Below, one piece after another: positions 47,329-56,252 of a stretch of DNA of 64,000 nt. The translations under genes were made by a program, and so were the position numbers. Each line of letters starts with the position of its first letter. The stretch's first letter is position 1. The stretch comes from Rhodothermales bacterium (GTDB taxonomy: Bacteria > Bacteroidota > Rhodothermia > Rhodothermales > JABDKH01): positions 1-64,000 of the forward strand of contig JABDKO010000220.1 in assembly GCA_013002165.1 (NCBI GenBank). Reading direction: 5' to 3'. The notes beneath the pieces were generated by a model. It saw nothing but the letters and a program-made list of their open reading frames with translations. It searched no databases and was not told where the DNA came from.

Positions 47329-49794
47329 TTATTGACGAAGTATTGCATCGTGATCTCTCGAAAGACTATTCACAATCTTTCCAACCGCTTTGTCAACTTC
47401 TTTATCCGTTAATGTACGGTCTGCACCAAACCGGATGTTAAGAGCGACACTTTTTTTCCCGGCGTCGATTCCTTTTCCGGAATAGATATCAAAAACGTTC
47501 ACTGATTGAAGTAACTTGCCGCCGTAGTTCCGTACGGTCTTGACCACATTCGCGACTTCGGTAGATTCCGCGACGATCACGGCGATGTCTCTCGAAACCA
47601 CCGGAAACCTGTTTACAGGTGCATACCGGTGCTCAGGTTTGGCCCGGTACAGGTTAACCAACAGCCCCCAGTTGATCTCGGCGAAATAAACCGGTTGTTC
47701 CAGATCAATCTGCTGTCCTAAACCACCTCCGACACAGCCGATCGTTGCTACAACCTGAGCTTCGTGCATGAGCCTGATACTGTAGGAGGTCAGGTGCCCG
47801 GGCGTGTAGTTCGGGTCAACTTCAACATCATCGCAGACAAGGCGCACGATTGTTTCCGTAATCCCTTTTACGTCGAATACATCGGTCGAATGTTCGCTGC
47901 TGTTCCATGAAGCACTTCTGGAACCGCACATAGCAATGCAAAGAGACTCCAGCTCGATATATCCATCAATCACGTTCGACGGCACATCCCCTTTTCTGAA
48001 GACATGACCAAACTCGAAAAACCGCGTCTCTTCCTGGCCGTGATTAATGTTATGAGAAACTGCACCAAGTGCTCCCGGAAGCAGTGACGGGCGAAGGGCA
48101 GACATCTCTGACGAGATAGCATTAGCTGTCATTACGCGTTCTCCCTGATACTTCTTACCGAAGAGCTCGGGCCCGTTGGCAGCAGCGGCACTGTCCGGGC
48201 TGATCAGACTGTTGGTATAGATTTCAGAGAACCCCGAACCGGTCAAGATCGACTCGACGCGTCCACGCAGTTCAGCCTCCGGCTGCGTTCGAGGGAGATA
48301 GTGACGAAGCGACGTTGTCTCTGGCTCTTCTATATTATCGTAACCGAAGACACGAGCAATTTCTTCGACCACATCAATTTCCCGTGTTACGTCATGCCGG
48401 TAGCTCGGGACATCACAACGAAGAACTTTGTCAGACTCTGTGACCTCAAATCCGAGACGTACAAGAATGTCAACCATCTCCGCTGTAGGAATCTGGGTGC
48501 CTGCAATCAGATTCACGCGTTCCGGCCGGACGTCTATTGACACCGGTGCCGGAATCGAGACTATTACATCTGCTGCGACATCGTCGATTTTTCCGCCACC
48601 CAGTTCAGCAATCAGGTCGGCGGCACGAGCGGCCGCAATAAATTGCCGTTCCGGGTCTACTCCGCGCTCGAATCGGTACGACGCATCCGTCTGCATTCCA
48701 AGGAGTTTTGCCACTTTCCGAACCGTTGGCGGATCGAAGTAGGCACTTTCGATCAGGATATTCTTTGTGTTGTCGCCAACTTCCGAGTTTTCGCCGCCCA
48801 TGATTCCGGCTATGGCGACCATATGCTCTCCGTCGACAATCATTGACGTTCCTGCGGGAAGCTTTCGCTCCTTGCCGTCGAGGGTGACAAATTCTTCCGA
48901 CTTTGCAGTCGCGCGGACTCCCACTGTGGAACCGTTCAGCTTATCCAGGTCAAACGCATGTAACGGCTGACCAAGCTCATGCATGACATAGTTTGTAATG
49001 TCGACAACGTTGTTTCGGGGTCGAAGCCCGATTGCAGCCAACCTGTTTGCCAGCCATGCAGGGGAGTCCTTGATTGATACATCGCGTACGATTATCGCCG
49101 AGTAGCGTTTGCATCCATCGGTGTCATCAATGAACACCGATACTGCAGATGCATCGTTATCAACCGCTGGAGTTTTTATACCCGGCAGACGAAAATCCAG
49201 CTTGTTCAACGCGGCAATGTCTCGCGCAACGCCTGTATGGCAGATCGCGTCCGGACGGTTTGGTGTAAGCGCAATATCGAAGACCGTATCGGAGTAGAGC
49301 TGTCCCTGTCGATCCAGATAGGTTGCAAATGGTTCGCCAACACTGGCTTCGCCGGCAAGCACCATAATTCCCGAATGATCTTCGGAAAGACCGAGTTCAT
49401 CCTCGGCGCAGATCATTCCGGCAGAAGCAACACCGCGTATCTTCGCCTTCTTGATTTTGATTGACGCCTGCTTACCATCCTCATCTTCAGGAAACGTGAG
49501 CGTCGTTCCTACCGTAGCGACCGGGACCAGCTGACCACTGGCGACGTTCGGTGCGCCGCAAACAATTTGAAGCGATTGTTCTTCTCCAATGTTGACCTCG
49601 CAAACAACAAGCCGGTCGGCGTCGGGATGAGCTTCAACTGAAAGAACTTCACCAACAACAATGCCTTCGAAATCTGATCCAATTGAGGTCAATCCGTCAA
49701 CCTCAAGTCCCAGCATGGTCAACTGATCGGCAAGCTCTTCCGGTGTTATATCGACGGGGACGTATTCCCGTAACCAGTTATAGCTAATATTCAT
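47329..49794 (-). CDS. pheT: Phenylalanyl-tRNA synthetase beta subunit
   Basis: 821 residues, near the usual length. The start MNISYNWLREYV is typical, with the tRNA-binding (EMAP-like) domain at about residues 40-150, the B3/B4 editing domain, the B5 domain and a C-terminal FDX-ACB domain (NRFPVVSRDIAVIV). It forms the alpha2-beta2 enzyme with PheS and edits mischarged tyrosine. It starts 12 bases after pheS. Confidence 0.97.
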   Translation of the reverse strand: MNISYNWLREYVPVDITPEELADQLTMLGLEVDGLTSIGSDFEGIVVGEVLSVEAHPDADRLVVCEVNIGEEQSLQIVCGAPNVASGQLVPVATVGTTLTFPEDEDGKQASIKIKKAKIRGVASAGMICAEDELGLSEDHSGIMVLAGEASVGEPFATYLDRQGQLYSDTVFDIALTPNRPDAICHTGVARDIAALNKLDFRLPGIKTPAVDNDASAVSVFIDDTDGCKRYSAIIVRDVSIKDSPAWLANRLAAIGLRPRNNVVDITNYVMHELGQPLHAFDLDKLNGSTVGVRATAKSEEFVTLDGKERKLPAGTSMIVDGEHMVAIAGIMGGENSEVGDNTKNILIESAYFDPPTVRKVAKLLGMQTDASYRFERGVDPERQFIAAARAADLIAELGGGKIDDVAADVIVSIPAPVSIDVRPERVNLIAGTQIPTAEMVDILVRLGFEVTESDKVLRCDVPSYRHDVTREIDVVEEIARVFGYDNIEEPETTSLRHYLPRTQPEAELRGRVESILTGSGFSEIYTNSLISPDSAAAANGPELFGKKYQGERVMTANAISSEMSALRPSLLPGALGAVSHNINHGQEETRFFEFGHVFRKGDVPSNVIDGYIELESLCIAMCGSRSASWNSSEHSTDVFDVKGITETIVRLVCDDVEVDPNYTPGHLTSYSIRLMHEAQVVATIGCVGGGLGQQIDLEQPVYFAEINWGLLVNLYRAKPEHRYAPVNRFPVVSRDIAVIVAESTEVANVVKTVRNYGGKLLQSVNVFDIYSGKGIDAGKKSVALNIRFGADRTLTDKEVDKAVGKIVNSLSRDHDAILRQ

Positions 49795-49806
49795 GTCTGG
49801 CGGGGG

Positions 49807-50817
49807 TTAGAACTGCGAAAGAAATCGCAAGTCGTTTTCGTAAAGCAGGCGAATATCCGGGATGCCATGCTTGAGCATGGCAATACGTTCGATTCCCATT
49901 CCAAACGCATATCCAGTGTATTTTTCGGAGTCGATGTCCAGTGCATCGAGAACGTTAGGATCTACCATTCCTGAACCGAGTATCTCCAGCCAGCGTCCAC
50001 CTTCGGGGTGTGAATCATCCTTCCACCAGATGTCGACCTCCGCACTTGGTTCGGTAAACGGAAAGAAGCTCGGACGAAAGCGCATGACCACATCATCTCC
50101 AAAAATAGTTCTGGAAAACATGTGGAGCAGATGTTTCAGGTCCGCCATCGACACACCTTCGTCGAGGTAAAGGCCCTCGACCTGGTGAAACAGGCAGTAC
50201 GATTTGTACGAGATAGATTCGTTCCGATAGACCCGGCCGGGAACGATCACGCGTACGGGAGGCTTCTGTTCTTTCAACACACGGACCTGCACAGGTGAGG
50301 TGTGTGTGCGCATCAGTATCCCGTCGTGCTGGTCTCCCGGCGGCTCAATGAAAACGGTGTCCTGCATATCACGAGCAGGATGTTCAGGCGGAAAGTTGAG
50401 CGCAGTAAAGTTATGCCAGTCGTCTTCCAGCTCCGGGCCATCGGCAACCGTAAAACCGTAACGTTCGAAGATGTTTACAATTTCGTTACGGGTCTCGGTT
50501 ATTACATGAAGAGTACCTGTATCAAAGGCTGAGCCCGGAAGAGTAAGGTCACTGGGTACGTCACTGGACCGTTGTGTCGATTCGAGGCGAGTTCGAGCTT
50601 CGCCGACCATACCCTCAGCAATCGTTTTGAGAACATTGACCTGTTGCCCGAACGCTTTGCGGTCAGCGGGCTCTATTGTTGGAATGAGTTTCAGCAGTTC
50701 GGTTATCCGACCCTGCTTCTTGCTCAGATATCGAATGCGAAACTCCTCAAGCTCCTCACCGGTCAGGATGTTTGCCTGCTCGAGTTCGCCTTTGATTTTT
50801 TCAAGCTGATCGACCAT
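49807..50817 (-). CDS. pheS: Phenylalanyl-tRNA synthetase alpha subunit
   Basis: 336 residues. The N-terminal coiled coil is followed by the class II catalytic core (THTSPVQVRVL; FHQVEGLYLDEGVSM; FRPSFFPFTEPSAEVD; GMGIERIAML). It binds ATP and phenylalanine. A terminator-like hairpin lies 20-60 bases upstream of its start, so pheST expression may be partly separate from rplT. Confidence 0.97.
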   Translation of the reverse strand: MVDQLEKIKGELEQANILTGEELEEFRIRYLSKKQGRITELLKLIPTIEPADRKAFGQQVNVLKTIAEGMVGEARTRLESTQRSSDVPSDLTLPGSAFDTGTLHVITETRNEIVNIFERYGFTVADGPELEDDWHNFTALNFPPEHPARDMQDTVFIEPPGDQHDGILMRTHTSPVQVRVLKEQKPPVRVIVPGRVYRNESISYKSYCLFHQVEGLYLDEGVSMADLKHLLHMFSRTIFGDDVVMRFRPSFFPFTEPSAEVDIWWKDDSHPEGGRWLEILGSGMVDPNVLDALDIDSEKYTGYAFGMGIERIAMLKHGIPDIRLLYENDLRFLSQF

Positions 50818-50837
50818 TGGGCCAATATGTTAGGGTT

Positions 50838-50876
50838 AAAAAAAATCCCGCCAGGCCTGCGTGCAGGGGCGGGATT
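50838..50876 (-). terminator. Terminator/attenuator between rplT and pheS
   Basis: On the minus strand AATCCCGCC pairs with GGCGGGATT over a 15-base loop (itself able to pair CCTGC-GCAGG) and runs into eight T residues. It stands 21 bases before the pheS ATG. It either ends the infC-rpmI-rplT transcript or acts as an attenuator for pheST. Confidence 0.85.
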
Positions 50877-50910
50877 ACTAAGAAGTTTAAAACCGGCTAT
50901 GCCGTACCAC

Positions 50911-51258
50911 CTACGCAGAAAGTTGTTTTACAACTTCCGTAAAAGCCTTGGGCTCATTTACGGCGAGGTCTGCAAGAACCTTGCGGTTTAATTCGATGTC
51001 TGACTTTCTAAGCTGTCCGATCATCCGGGAATACGTTGTTCCATTTAACCGCGCAGCTGCATTGATCCTGAGGATCCAGAGCTTGCGGAACTGACGCTTC
51101 TTCTGGCGGCGGTCACGGTAGGAATACTGCAGCGCCTTGTCTACAGCATGTTTTGCGACGGTGTAGATGGTGCCACGACGACCCCAGTACCCGCTAGCCA
51201 TCTGCAAGACCTTCTTGCGGCGGCGTCTTGATGCGACTCTATTCTTTGCGCGAGGCAT
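50911..51258 (-). CDS. rplT: Ribosomal protein L20
   Basis: 115 residues, highly basic. [19 protein letters not shown] and [18 protein letters not shown] are L20 hallmarks. L20 is an early 23S rRNA-binding assembly protein. It sits 15 bases after rpmI, in the standard order. Confidence 0.98.
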   Translation of the reverse strand: MPRAKNRVASRRRRKKVLQMASGYWGRRGTIYTVAKHAVDKALQYSYRDRRQKKRQFRKLWILRINAAARLNGTTYSRMIGQLRKSDIELNRKVLADLAVNEPKAFTEVVKQLSA

Positions 51259-51273
51259 AACTAAAACCTGGTA

Positions 51274-51468
51274 TTAAGAGCTAATAAGCTTTTTTATTCG
51301 AGGGGTATCCACGTCGGAAACAAGTGTCCCGGCACGCAAACTGCGTTTGCGCTTCTGGGACTTCTTCGTCAGAATATGGCTGTGAAAAGCCTTCTTCCTC
51401 TTGATCTTCCCGGTACCCGTCGTCGTGAAGCGCTTCTTCGCTCCACTATTTGTTTTCATTTTTGGCAT
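51274..51468 (-). CDS. rpmI: Ribosomal protein L35
   Basis: 64 residues, basic. [14 protein letters not shown] and [16 protein letters not shown] match L35. It is encoded between infC and rplT, as in most bacteria. Confidence 0.97.
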   Translation of the reverse strand: MPKMKTNSGAKKRFTTTGTGKIKRKKAFHSHILTKKSQKRKRSLRAGTLVSDVDTPRIKKLISS

Positions 51469-51497
51469 AAAACTATCAAACCTGATCCATCAACGAA

Positions 51498-51515
51498 CGG
51501 AAAAACGGTTTTCCG
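51498..51515. other. Small hairpin between infC and rpmI
   Basis: CGGAAAA and TTTTCCG flank a 4-base loop in the 146-base gap between infC and rpmI. It is short and only moderately stable. In other bacteria this region takes part in L20 feedback control; nothing here proves that. Confidence 0.3.
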
Positions 51516-51614
51516 ACGAAGCCTGAAAAAATACAGCGATTAATCTCCAACATCAAACGAAAAAGCTGCGTCGCACCGCTCGATTCGTTGGATTCTTTGT
51601 GAAAGTGGTTTCTG

Positions 51615-52154
51615 TCAGGCTTTCTTTTTGATCGGGCTGAGGATAGTCGTCATTCGCCGACCTTCCATTTTGGGCTCCTGATCAATTTTAGCCACATCTG
51701 CCAGTTCTTTGATGAAGCGCACAAGGAGGGTCATCCCATGATCCTTGTAAACGATATCTCTACCCCGGAACTGTACGTACGCCCGAACTTTATCGCCATG
51801 CTCCAAAAACTCGCGGGCGTGCTTGGTTTTGAAGTCAAAGTCGTGCGTGTCCGTGTGGGGACGAAATCTGATCTCTTTGAGAGCGATCGTATGCGATTTC
51901 TTTCGCGCCTCCTTTTCCTTCTTTTGGAGCTCGTAACGGTACTTTCCGTAGTCGATAATCTTGCAAACCGGTGGATCTGCGTTGGGAGAGATCTCGACCA
52001 GATCAAGCCCCCTGCTTTCTGCGAGGGTGACTGCCTCTTCAAGTGGATATATACCGTGTTGACCCTCGGGGTCGACGACACGGACAGTCTCCGCTCTAAT
52101 CTCGTTATTAATCCTGACTTTGCTTACTCGAGCGTTCTTGTTGCTAATTGCCAT
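51615..52154 (-). CDS. infC: Translation initiation factor IF-3
   Basis: 179 residues. VRINNEIRAETVRVVDPEG, VEISPNADPPVCKIIDYGK and the C-terminal domain (RGRDIVYKDHG, KMEGRRMTTILSP) match IF-3. It binds the 30S subunit and proofreads start codons. An ATG start is used here, unlike the AUU of E. coli infC. It is 69 bases after thrS. Confidence 0.96.
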   Translation of the reverse strand: MAISNKNARVSKVRINNEIRAETVRVVDPEGQHGIYPLEEAVTLAESRGLDLVEISPNADPPVCKIIDYGKYRYELQKKEKEARKKSHTIALKEIRFRPHTDTHDFDFKTKHAREFLEHGDKVRAYVQFRGRDIVYKDHGMTLLVRFIKELADVAKIDQEPKMEGRRMTTILSPIKKKA

Positions 52155-52223
52155 TCAATAGTAGTTGGTTCGTAATTCAAATATGGGACAAGCTAGCACA
52201 ATTGCCAGCAAAAATCAGACGAC

Positions 52224-54152
52224 TTAGCCGATTGCAGCTTCTATTTCTGTAGCAATTCGCTTTTTGAAGTCGTCCAGAGAAGAAGTCTCCTGTGCACCCT
52301 TACGGTGTTCACGAACTGCGACCGTGCTTGTTTCAACCTCTTGCTGCCCGACAACGAGCATATATGGAATTTTCTGGGTCTCTGCACCGCGAATCTTGTA
52401 CCCTACTTTTTCGCGTCTGTCATCTACCTCTACGCGATAACCACTCGCTCTGAGCTCTGTTGCTACCTCTTTGGCGTAGTCGAGAAACAAGTCGGAAACT
52501 GGAATAATCGCCACCTGCACGGGTGCAAGCCAGGTTTTGAAGTGACCGCCACAATGCTCAATCAGGACACCCATGAATCTTTCAAGCGACCCGAACGGTG
52601 CCCGGTGAATCATGACCGGACGGTGTTTCTGGTTGTCTTCACCTGTGTACCATAGGTCAAAACGCTCGGGAAGATTATAATCCTGCTGGACCGTTCCCAG
52701 TTGCCACTCGCGACCCAGTGCGTCTCTCACCATAAAGTCGAGCTTCGGGCCGTAAAACGCTGCCTCTCCCTCGACTTCGGTGTACTCAAGTCCCATTTCG
52801 AGGACGGAATCGCGTATCGATTGTTCAGCTTCGTCCCAGGTTGCCGGGTCGCCGACGTACTTGTCCGGGTCGTTGCGATCCCTGACGGAAACTTGCAGAC
52901 GATAGTCTTCGAAGTCGAGTGCCTTCAGCACCTTGAGTGTAAGTTCGATAGCGTCCTTGAATTCAGCTTTGACCTGATCAGGTCGGCAAAAGATGTGTGC
53001 GTCATCCACGGTGAAGCCACGCACGCGGGTCAGGCCACCGAGTTCACCGGACTGCTCGTAACGGTAGACATTTCCGAACTCCGCAAGTCGGACCGGAAGC
53101 TCGCGGTACGACCTCGGCTTGTCATCATAAATCTGAATATGATGAGGGCAGTTCATGGGTTTCAGGAGATACCCCTGGTCCTCGTCGTCATCCTCCATCA
53201 TGGGCGGGAACTGGCTATCGCTGTAATACGGATAGTGTCCGCTTATTTTGTATAACTCGAGCCTGCCAATATGAGGTGTAATCACCGGTTGATATCCTCG
53301 CTTGAGCTGCTCCTGCTTGAGAAAGCTCTCCAGAGTGTCTCTGACAACCGTACCTTTGGGCAACCAGAGAGGCAAGCCCGGTCCCACTTTCTGGCTGAAA
53401 GTGAATAACTCGAGTTCTTTGCCCAGTTTGCGGTGATCGCGCTCTTTGGCCAGGCGCACTCTTTCAAGGTATTCCTCCAGTTCGGCCTTCTTCGGAAAAG
53501 AGACACCGTAGATCCGTGTAAGCTGAGGCCGCTTTTCATCGCCGCGCCAGTAGGCGCCCGCAACGGTCAAAAGTTTTGGGTACTTGAGAACGCCGGTGGA
53601 CGGTACATGTGGACCGCGGCAGAGGTCGGTGAAGTCGCCCTGCGTATAGAACGTAATGGTCCCGTCCTCAAGTTCATCAATGAGCTCGAGCTTGTATTCA
53701 TCACCTTTTTCGTTGAAGTAGTCTGTCGCATCGGCCTTACTCACCTCCTTTCTTTCGAAAGTCGAATTAGCCTTTATAAGCTCCTTCATCCTGGCTTCGA
53801 TAGCTTCGAGTTGCTCCGTGCCGATTTTCTCGTCTCCAAGATCCACATCGTAGTAGAAACCTGTTTCAATCGGGGGGCCGATGCCGAACTTGACATCCGG
53901 ATAAAGCGATTGGAGGGCCTCGGCCATGACATGTGCGGTAGAATGCCAGAAGACATTTTTTCCTGCATCATCACGCCAGGTCAAGATGCTTACAGAGGCG
54001 TCTGAGGTAAGGGGTCTGGATAAATCCCACACATCACCGTCAACGTCAACTGCCAGAGCCATCCGGGCAAGTCCGGACGATATGGAAGACGCAATTTCGG
54101 CACCCGTTATGCCGGACTGAAATGGCTTGACCGTCCCGTCGGGGAAGGTGAT
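52224..54152 (-). CDS. thrS: Threonyl-tRNA synthetase, predicted non-AUG start
   Basis: The first ATG (54062) gives 612 residues and cuts the N-terminal TGS domain. Upstream of it the same frame continues without a stop to 54177 and encodes IHITFPDGTVKPF and TGAEIASSIS, the start of a TGS domain. No ATG, GTG, TTG or CTG lies there; possible starts are ATC at 54152 (GAGG eight bases before), ATA at 54158 or ATT at 54176. From 54152 the protein has 642 residues, the usual length. Catalytic core signs are CRGPHVPSTG, MNCPHHIQIY and HRAPFGSLERF. It charges tRNA-Thr and edits serine. Confidence 0.85.
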   Translation of the reverse strand: MTFPDGTVKPFQSGITGAEIASSISSGLARMALAVDVDGDVWDLSRPLTSDASVSILTWRDDAGKNVFWHSTAHVMAEALQSLYPDVKFGIGPPIETGFYYDVDLGDEKIGTEQLEAIEARMKELIKANSTFERKEVSKADATDYFNEKGDEYKLELIDELEDGTITFYTQGDFTDLCRGPHVPSTGVLKYPKLLTVAGAYWRGDEKRPQLTRIYGVSFPKKAELEEYLERVRLAKERDHRKLGKELELFTFSQKVGPGLPLWLPKGTVVRDTLESFLKQEQLKRGYQPVITPHIGRLELYKISGHYPYYSDSQFPPMMEDDDEDQGYLLKPMNCPHHIQIYDDKPRSYRELPVRLAEFGNVYRYEQSGELGGLTRVRGFTVDDAHIFCRPDQVKAEFKDAIELTLKVLKALDFEDYRLQVSVRDRNDPDKYVGDPATWDEAEQSIRDSVLEMGLEYTEVEGEAAFYGPKLDFMVRDALGREWQLGTVQQDYNLPERFDLWYTGEDNQKHRPVMIHRAPFGSLERFMGVLIEHCGGHFKTWLAPVQVAIIPVSDLFLDYAKEVATELRASGYRVEVDDRREKVGYKIRGAETQKIPYMLVVGQQEVETSTVAVREHRKGAQETSSLDDFKKRIATEIEAAIG

Positions 54153-54245
54153 GTGTATTTCCTCGTTAGCGATAATTCAAGCGAGTTTTAAACGTGATTA
54201 CAAACAATGAGCGCCCCAACTATGTGGAGCGCGCAATTGTGAGAG

Positions 54246-54319
<74 letters not shown>

Positions 54320-54457
54320 GAAAGGCCGACAAATATATCGATTTGTAGGTGCCAATGCCAAGTTGGGTACTCTCTTGGAACGCTCTTGAACCCCCTTTAC
54401 AGCAAACAGATTCATTCCTACCGCCAAATTCAAATTTTGTGTTAGCAGCTTAAATCG

Positions 54458-54904
54458 ATGACACTGCTCGACGATACCGATAATCGGTTAAAGGTGAACA
54501 TCAGAATGACGTACGACCTCTTTGTTTCAGGTAATCCAAGTCAGGGAATAAAAACCCCTGACCAGACTGGTAATAACGGTGAAGCCAGACTAGGCTCGCC
54601 AATACCTGTGCTTCGACGTTTTCCTCCGATGTTGCAGTTCCTGACAATTAACTCGACTCCTGTAGACAAACAACTCGAAGGTATCGCCGTCCAGGCCTTT
54701 CGCAACGGCAGCGACCTTGAGGAAATCTGTTCGGAGATCTACAACTTCGCGATGTCGCTCGGTTATAAAGCCACCATCGGAATGCAGGAAGTGTACTGCT
54801 CGGATATGCCTTCATTTCCAAATCAGACTCTTATGACGGCGCTACTGATGATTGATCTGCAGCCATTGCAGGAGACCGGCCTGGGGTATACGCGGGCGGG
54901 GTAG
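54458..54904 (+). CDS. Hypothetical protein
   Basis: 148 residues, not recognised. The second half (VDKQLEGIAVQAFRNGSDLE, then NFAMSLGYKATIGMQ) has normal amino-acid balance and helix pattern; the first third is less convincing, so the true start may be the later ATG in PPMLQFL. No signal peptide or membrane helix. Coding status is uncertain. Confidence 0.35.
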   Translation: MTLLDDTDNRLKVNIRMTYDLFVSGNPSQGIKTPDQTGNNGEARLGSPIPVLRRFPPMLQFLTINSTPVDKQLEGIAVQAFRNGSDLEEICSEIYNFAMSLGYKATIGMQEVYCSDMPSFPNQTLMTALLMIDLQPLQETGLGYTRAG

Positions 54905-55005
54905 GACTGCTGTTCTAGAATCATCTGCGAAGCGTGCAGGTAACCCCGGTGTCCCCGGCGAATCTTTGTTAACTTCGGGTTTTCGGTATTGCCAGCCTGT
55001 GACCT

Positions 55006-55569
55006 ATGACCCCGGACGAGAACTACCTTTCCTACATTATCCGATCGCGACGGACGATTCATTCCTTTACTCCGGACAAGGTCCCTGACGAGGTCGTCTA
55101 CTCTGCCATAGAATGTGCCAGATGGGCACCAAACCATAAATTGACAGAGCCATGGAGAGTTATCCTCGTTGGCGACACTACGGCACGGAAGATTGTCGAT
55201 TTGAACACCCGGCTGGTTAAAGAGAAACGAGGAAAAAAATCCGCGGAGGCAAAGCGGGAGAGGTGGAAACGCGTTCCCAACTGGATTGCGATCACCAGCA
55301 CGATATCAGATGACTCGGTCCGCACGAGGGAAGATTACGCGGCGACGTGTTGCTTCATCCAGAACCTGACGTTGTACCTCTGGTCAAAGGGGATCGGGGC
55401 AAAATGGACGACCGGCGCCGTAACCCGATATGATGACGTTTACGAGCTGATCGGGGTTGATCCGCAGAAAGAGGATCTGGTTGGCCTTCTCTGGTACGGC
55501 TATCCGGCAGGAGAGCCACAGTCGTCACAACGGAAACCCGTTGCCGGAATAACACGTCAGGTAGACTGA
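55006..55569 (+). CDS. Nitroreductase-family protein
   Basis: 187 residues. RSRRTIHSF and ARWAPNHKLTEPWRVILVG form the FMN-binding start of the family, with GIGAKWTTGAV and VGLLWYGYPAG later. The length and motifs resemble YdjA-type small NAD(P)H-FMN oxidoreductases. The natural substrate is unknown. Confidence 0.88.
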   Translation: MTPDENYLSYIIRSRRTIHSFTPDKVPDEVVYSAIECARWAPNHKLTEPWRVILVGDTTARKIVDLNTRLVKEKRGKKSAEAKRERWKRVPNWIAITSTISDDSVRTREDYAATCCFIQNLTLYLWSKGIGAKWTTGAVTRYDDVYELIGVDPQKEDLVGLLWYGYPAGEPQSSQRKPVAGITRQVD

Positions 55570-55589
55570 GTTTGCTCCGACTGGAGCGA

Positions 55590-56252
55590 TCAGAATCGAG
55601 CGTCTATCCTGATAGCCGGAGAGCCATCGAGTACCGTCGCGGACATTGATACAGGATTCGAGTTATGCCTGCGGACTGCAAGCATCGATGTGATTCCCGA
55701 AAATGCGCGGTTTGCAACCAGAACAGCTACAAGCACCGAGCGCCGCCGCTCGAGTGATTCCGTCCGCTCTCGAAGTCGTCTGTACGCGGCGAAATCTTCG
55801 TCGGTCTCCCATGCCCATTGAAACGATGCGTCAGACACGTAGTCGATCTGGTCCCAGGCGCGATTCCGCAGTGCGGATTCCAGGAAAGAATCCGACGATG
55901 AGTATGTCGCCAGGTTAAGAAAGAATTGCCTGTCCTTGCCTTCGACATCTGCCGCAGCCCTGGACGCTGCAAGCACTGTGTAGCTGTCGATAGACTGGTT
56001 GCGCCGCCAGGAGGACTCCGTTATTCCAAGCCATGTAGTGACGTCAGCCATGACAAGAAAAGAAGCTCGAGTGTTCCAGCGTGAGTCGTTCACGTACCGA
56101 TGTCCAAGCCCCGGAAGTACGATACTCAGCAAGGCTGCCTTCCCGGCAGACTTCGACTCCCGTGCCTGGGCGGATACGTCGAACTGGCTGAACGAGGTAA
56201 GGACAAAGACGAGTATGACAATTCTACTAAAAGCGAACACTTGCACGGACAT
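55590..56252 (-). CDS. DUF5683-like exported protein
   Basis: 220 residues with a signal peptide (VILVFVLTSFSQFDVSAQ). The segment KAALLSIVLPGLGHRYVNDS recalls the SLxLPGxGQ words of DUF5683-type Bacteroidota envelope proteins. Hydrophobic stretches follow. It starts inside the last codons of the TonB receptor gene (26-base overlap), so the two are probably co-translated. The function is unknown. Confidence 0.65.
   Translation of the reverse strand: MSVQVFAFSRIVILVFVLTSFSQFDVSAQARESKSAGKAALLSIVLPGLGHRYVNDSRWNTRASFLVMADVTTWLGITESSWRRNQSIDSYTVLAASRAAADVEGKDRQFFLNLATYSSSDSFLESALRNRAWDQIDYVSDASFQWAWETDEDFAAYRRLRERTESLERRRSVLVAVLVANRAFSGITSMLAVRRHNSNPVSMSATVLDGSPAIRIDARF

Noticed and set aside
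54062-54062. ATG at 54062 as the true thrS start
   Set aside because: It would remove most of the TGS domain, which is encoded in frame just upstream.
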